In this document: positions 62,642 to 64,000 of the stretch, piece by piece | How the letters are laid out: each line of letters begins with the position of its first letter | How positions within the stretch are numbered: the first letter of the stretch is position 1 | Source: Anabaena subtropica FACHB-260 | Lineage (GTDB): Bacteria > Cyanobacteriota > Cyanobacteriia > Cyanobacteriales > Nostocaceae | Direction of reading: 5' to 3' | NCBI RefSeq assembly: GCF_014697105.1 | Contig: NZ_JACJRF010000025.1 | Location: 17,661 to 81,660 of the forward strand | DNA length: 64,000 nucleotides | The notes under the pieces: generated by a model | The model's input: only the letters and a program-made list of their open reading frames with translations | What the model was told of the DNA's origin: nothing | Database searches by the model: none | Translations under genes and position numbers: made by a program

Positions 62642-62926
62642 ATGTCTGAACAATTTTCTGCGGAAATTAGCTCACGCATCTGCAATCACATGAATGAAGA
62701 CCATGCCAATGCCGTAGTCCTCTATGCTCAGGTTTTTGGCGGAGTTACCCAGGCTTCAACCGCTCAAATGCTGGCAATTGATGCTCAAGGGATGGATTTA
62801 ACCGCACAAGTAAATGGTGAGTCCCTCCCCGTGCGTATCCAATTCGATCATGTTTTGGCAGATGCAGAAGATGCCCATCACACGTTAATTGCAATGGTCA
62901 AGCAAGCTAGAGTTCAGGCCCAGTAG
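62642..62926 (+). CDS. DUF2470-domain protein
   Basis: ATG 62642 (MSEQFSAEI) is preferred to ATG 62624. The 94-residue protein has RICNHMNEDHANAVVLYAQVFGG and IDAQGMDLTAQV, the DUF2470 pattern (NxDH..A). Members are small heme-oxygenase-like or flavin-reductase-tail-like domains found also in chloroplast proteins. The exact role is unknown. It is followed by a strong terminator. Confidence 0.85.
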   Translation: MSEQFSAEISSRICNHMNEDHANAVVLYAQVFGGVTQASTAQMLAIDAQGMDLTAQVNGESLPVRIQFDHVLADAEDAHHTLIAMVKQARVQAQ

Positions 62927-62984
62927 AAAGCTTGAAGAAGAATTTTTAACTTCACTGAAAAGGAACGCTGACTAATGAAGAATC

Positions 62985-63006
62985 AAACCCACTTAAGTGG
63001 GTTTTT
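62985..63006. terminator. Bidirectional intrinsic terminator
   Basis: AAACCCACTTAAGTGGGTTT is a perfect 20-base palindrome followed by further T. It is placed between the convergent DUF2470 and DsbA-like genes. Confidence 0.9.
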
Positions 63007-63045
63007 CGGTATAGTTGTGACTTTTAGCGCTCAGGTTAGCTATTG

Positions 63046-63792
63046 TTAACTAGCCTCAGCCAATTTGCTTTCTATTTCTGATAGTTGTAAGCCACCAGAG
63101 AAATTTTTACTATTCATGATGAAGAAGGGTGTGCCAGAAATAGCCAATTTTTGAGCTAGTTGGATATCTTGACTAATTGCGCTATCCGCAAGACGGCGAT
63201 CGCTGTTAAACTTTTCCAAATCAAGATTTAGTTTATTTGCAGTCTCTAAGTACAAAGCTTCACCCAGTCGCTTTTGATTTGTAAATAAAGCATCATGATA
63301 TTCCCAGAACTTGCCTTGCTGATTTGCTGCCCAAGCTGCCTTTGCTGCTGGCATTGCTTGATCATGAATGGGTATCAAGGGTAAATGTTTGTAAACTAAA
63401 GTTAATTCACCCTGATGTTTTGCTAGTAATTGTTTCAATGTTTTATGCGCCTCAGCACAGTAAGGACATTGAAAGTCAGAAAATTCTATTACTACCGCTT
63501 TTGATTGAGCCGCACTAGTAGTAGGAGAATCCCCGATCACAGCCTGGGGATTAGTTTTGAAATCTTGAAGAAATGCTTGGCGTATTTGATTGACTTGCTG
63601 TTGCTGTTGCTGCTGGTAAGCTTGGACAGAATCAATAATTACGTCTGGATGTTCTCGAAGAATTTGTATGACTTGCTGTTCTAGTTGGGAACTGATGCGG
63701 TTAGCTGCTTGTGCAGGAAAAGACCAAGTTAAAACTAGGCACAATAAAGTGAATATCACGCAATTACGTAGATACTGAAATAACTGATACAT
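63046..63792 (-). CDS. DsbA-family thiol-disulfide oxidoreductase (secreted)
   Basis: The 248-residue protein has a signal peptide (cleavage near AQA, residue 29), a helical Gln-rich linker (about 57-70) and a DsbA/DsbG-like thioredoxin fold with CPYC (109-112) in FSDFQCPYCAEAHKTL and the cis-Pro in ISGTPFFIM. It should form or rearrange disulfides in periplasmic proteins. The long Gln repeat (QQQQQQ) is unusual. Confidence 0.9.
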   Translation of the reverse strand: MYQLFQYLRNCVIFTLLCLVLTWSFPAQAANRISSQLEQQVIQILREHPDVIIDSVQAYQQQQQQQVNQIRQAFLQDFKTNPQAVIGDSPTTSAAQSKAVVIEFSDFQCPYCAEAHKTLKQLLAKHQGELTLVYKHLPLIPIHDQAMPAAKAAWAANQQGKFWEYHDALFTNQKRLGEALYLETANKLNLDLEKFNSDRRLADSAISQDIQLAQKLAISGTPFFIMNSKNFSGGLQLSEIESKLAEAS

Positions 63793-64000
63793 AGGAGAAT
63801 ACTGGAGAAATTAACATCTCCCTAGTATTCCCTAGAATTACTCAAAGCGACATACTTGTTGCTAAAATCCAAAAGATCCAATAATTACGAATTACGCCTA
63901 ATGTGAATTAAGAAAAAAGGCGGGAGAAGTAAGAAGATGAAAGTTACCAGCTTCTCAAATCAAACTTCCCCCATGACTAGCATAAACTTTGGAACGCTAT
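63793..64000. other. Right-edge region without recognised gene
   Basis: About 200 bases. It should hold the promoter of the leftward DsbA-like gene. No open frame reaching the right edge shows a recognisable motif, so whether a gene ends here cannot be decided. Confidence 0.35.

Noticed and set aside
63930..64000. Possible end of a leftward gene entering from the right edge
   Set aside because: Only 12 or so codons are visible in any frame before a stop, too few to support a call.

Overview
The window looks like chromosomal DNA of a filamentous, heterocyst-type cyanobacterium (Nostoc/Anabaena group). The evidence is a set of cyanobacterial genes (chlI, a cytochrome c6-like gene, the carotenoid genes cruF and cruG, a cyanoexosortase), many GCGATCGC (HIP1) octamers, heptanucleotide tandem repeats, interspersed hairpin repeats and a small MITE-like element. 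No tRNA, rRNA, CRISPR array or intact insertion sequence was seen.

Layout. (1) 1-3573, minus strand: a dynamin-like GTPase gene followed by an Hsp70/actin-fold gene that runs off the left edge. (2) 3574-5029: an ISL3-type transposase remnant and a PEP-CTERM protein. (3) 5424-33962: an exopolysaccharide locus. A Wzc/CpsD-like co-polymerase/ATPase without a tyrosine tail lies on the minus strand. After a 1.2 kb divergent spacer come 13 glycosyltransferase-like genes, a Wzm/Wzt ABC exporter (with a Uma2-type gene between permease and ATPase), a pyruvyl transferase, two methyltransferases, an acyltransferase, a Wzy-like polymerase and a YdcF-family protein. (4) 34064-36381, minus strand: cyanoexosortase A, its associated periplasmic protein and an HpsJ-like membrane protein. 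(5) 36382-40659: a long spacer with a Fur-box-like palindrome, a secreted CBM6-like protein and a second PEP-CTERM protein. (6) 41104-64000: mostly housekeeping genes, namely tex, small membrane proteins, a cytochrome c6-like gene, ftsW, chlI, rplU-rpmA, cruF-cruG, rnhA, cydB, an ABC-2 exporter pair, a PrxQ-type peroxiredoxin, cobQ, a short [2Fe-2S] protein, a PPP-type phosphatase, a DUF2470 protein and a DsbA-like protein.

How the parts fit. Regions 2-5 can be read as one cell-surface module. A glycan that may be pyruvylated, methylated and acylated would be built by the glycosyltransferases and exported. PEP-CTERM proteins would be processed at the membrane by the exosortase, a pairing known to co-occur with EPS loci. 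The cluster mixes ABC-type export genes with a Wzy-like polymerase, and I see no Wza, Wzx or initiating phosphoglycosyltransferase. Its central part (about 12.6-23.0 kb) is AT-rich and has only one HIP1 octamer, which suggests a different origin from the flanks.

The most interesting items are the dynamin/Hsp70-fold pair, the exosortase/PEP-CTERM/EPS association, the hybrid export logic with a tail-less BY-kinase, mutually exclusive stems in the rplU leader, the perfect Fur-like palindrome, and the MITE-like element at 44720-44954. All functions are read from sequence motifs; nothing was searched or computed.
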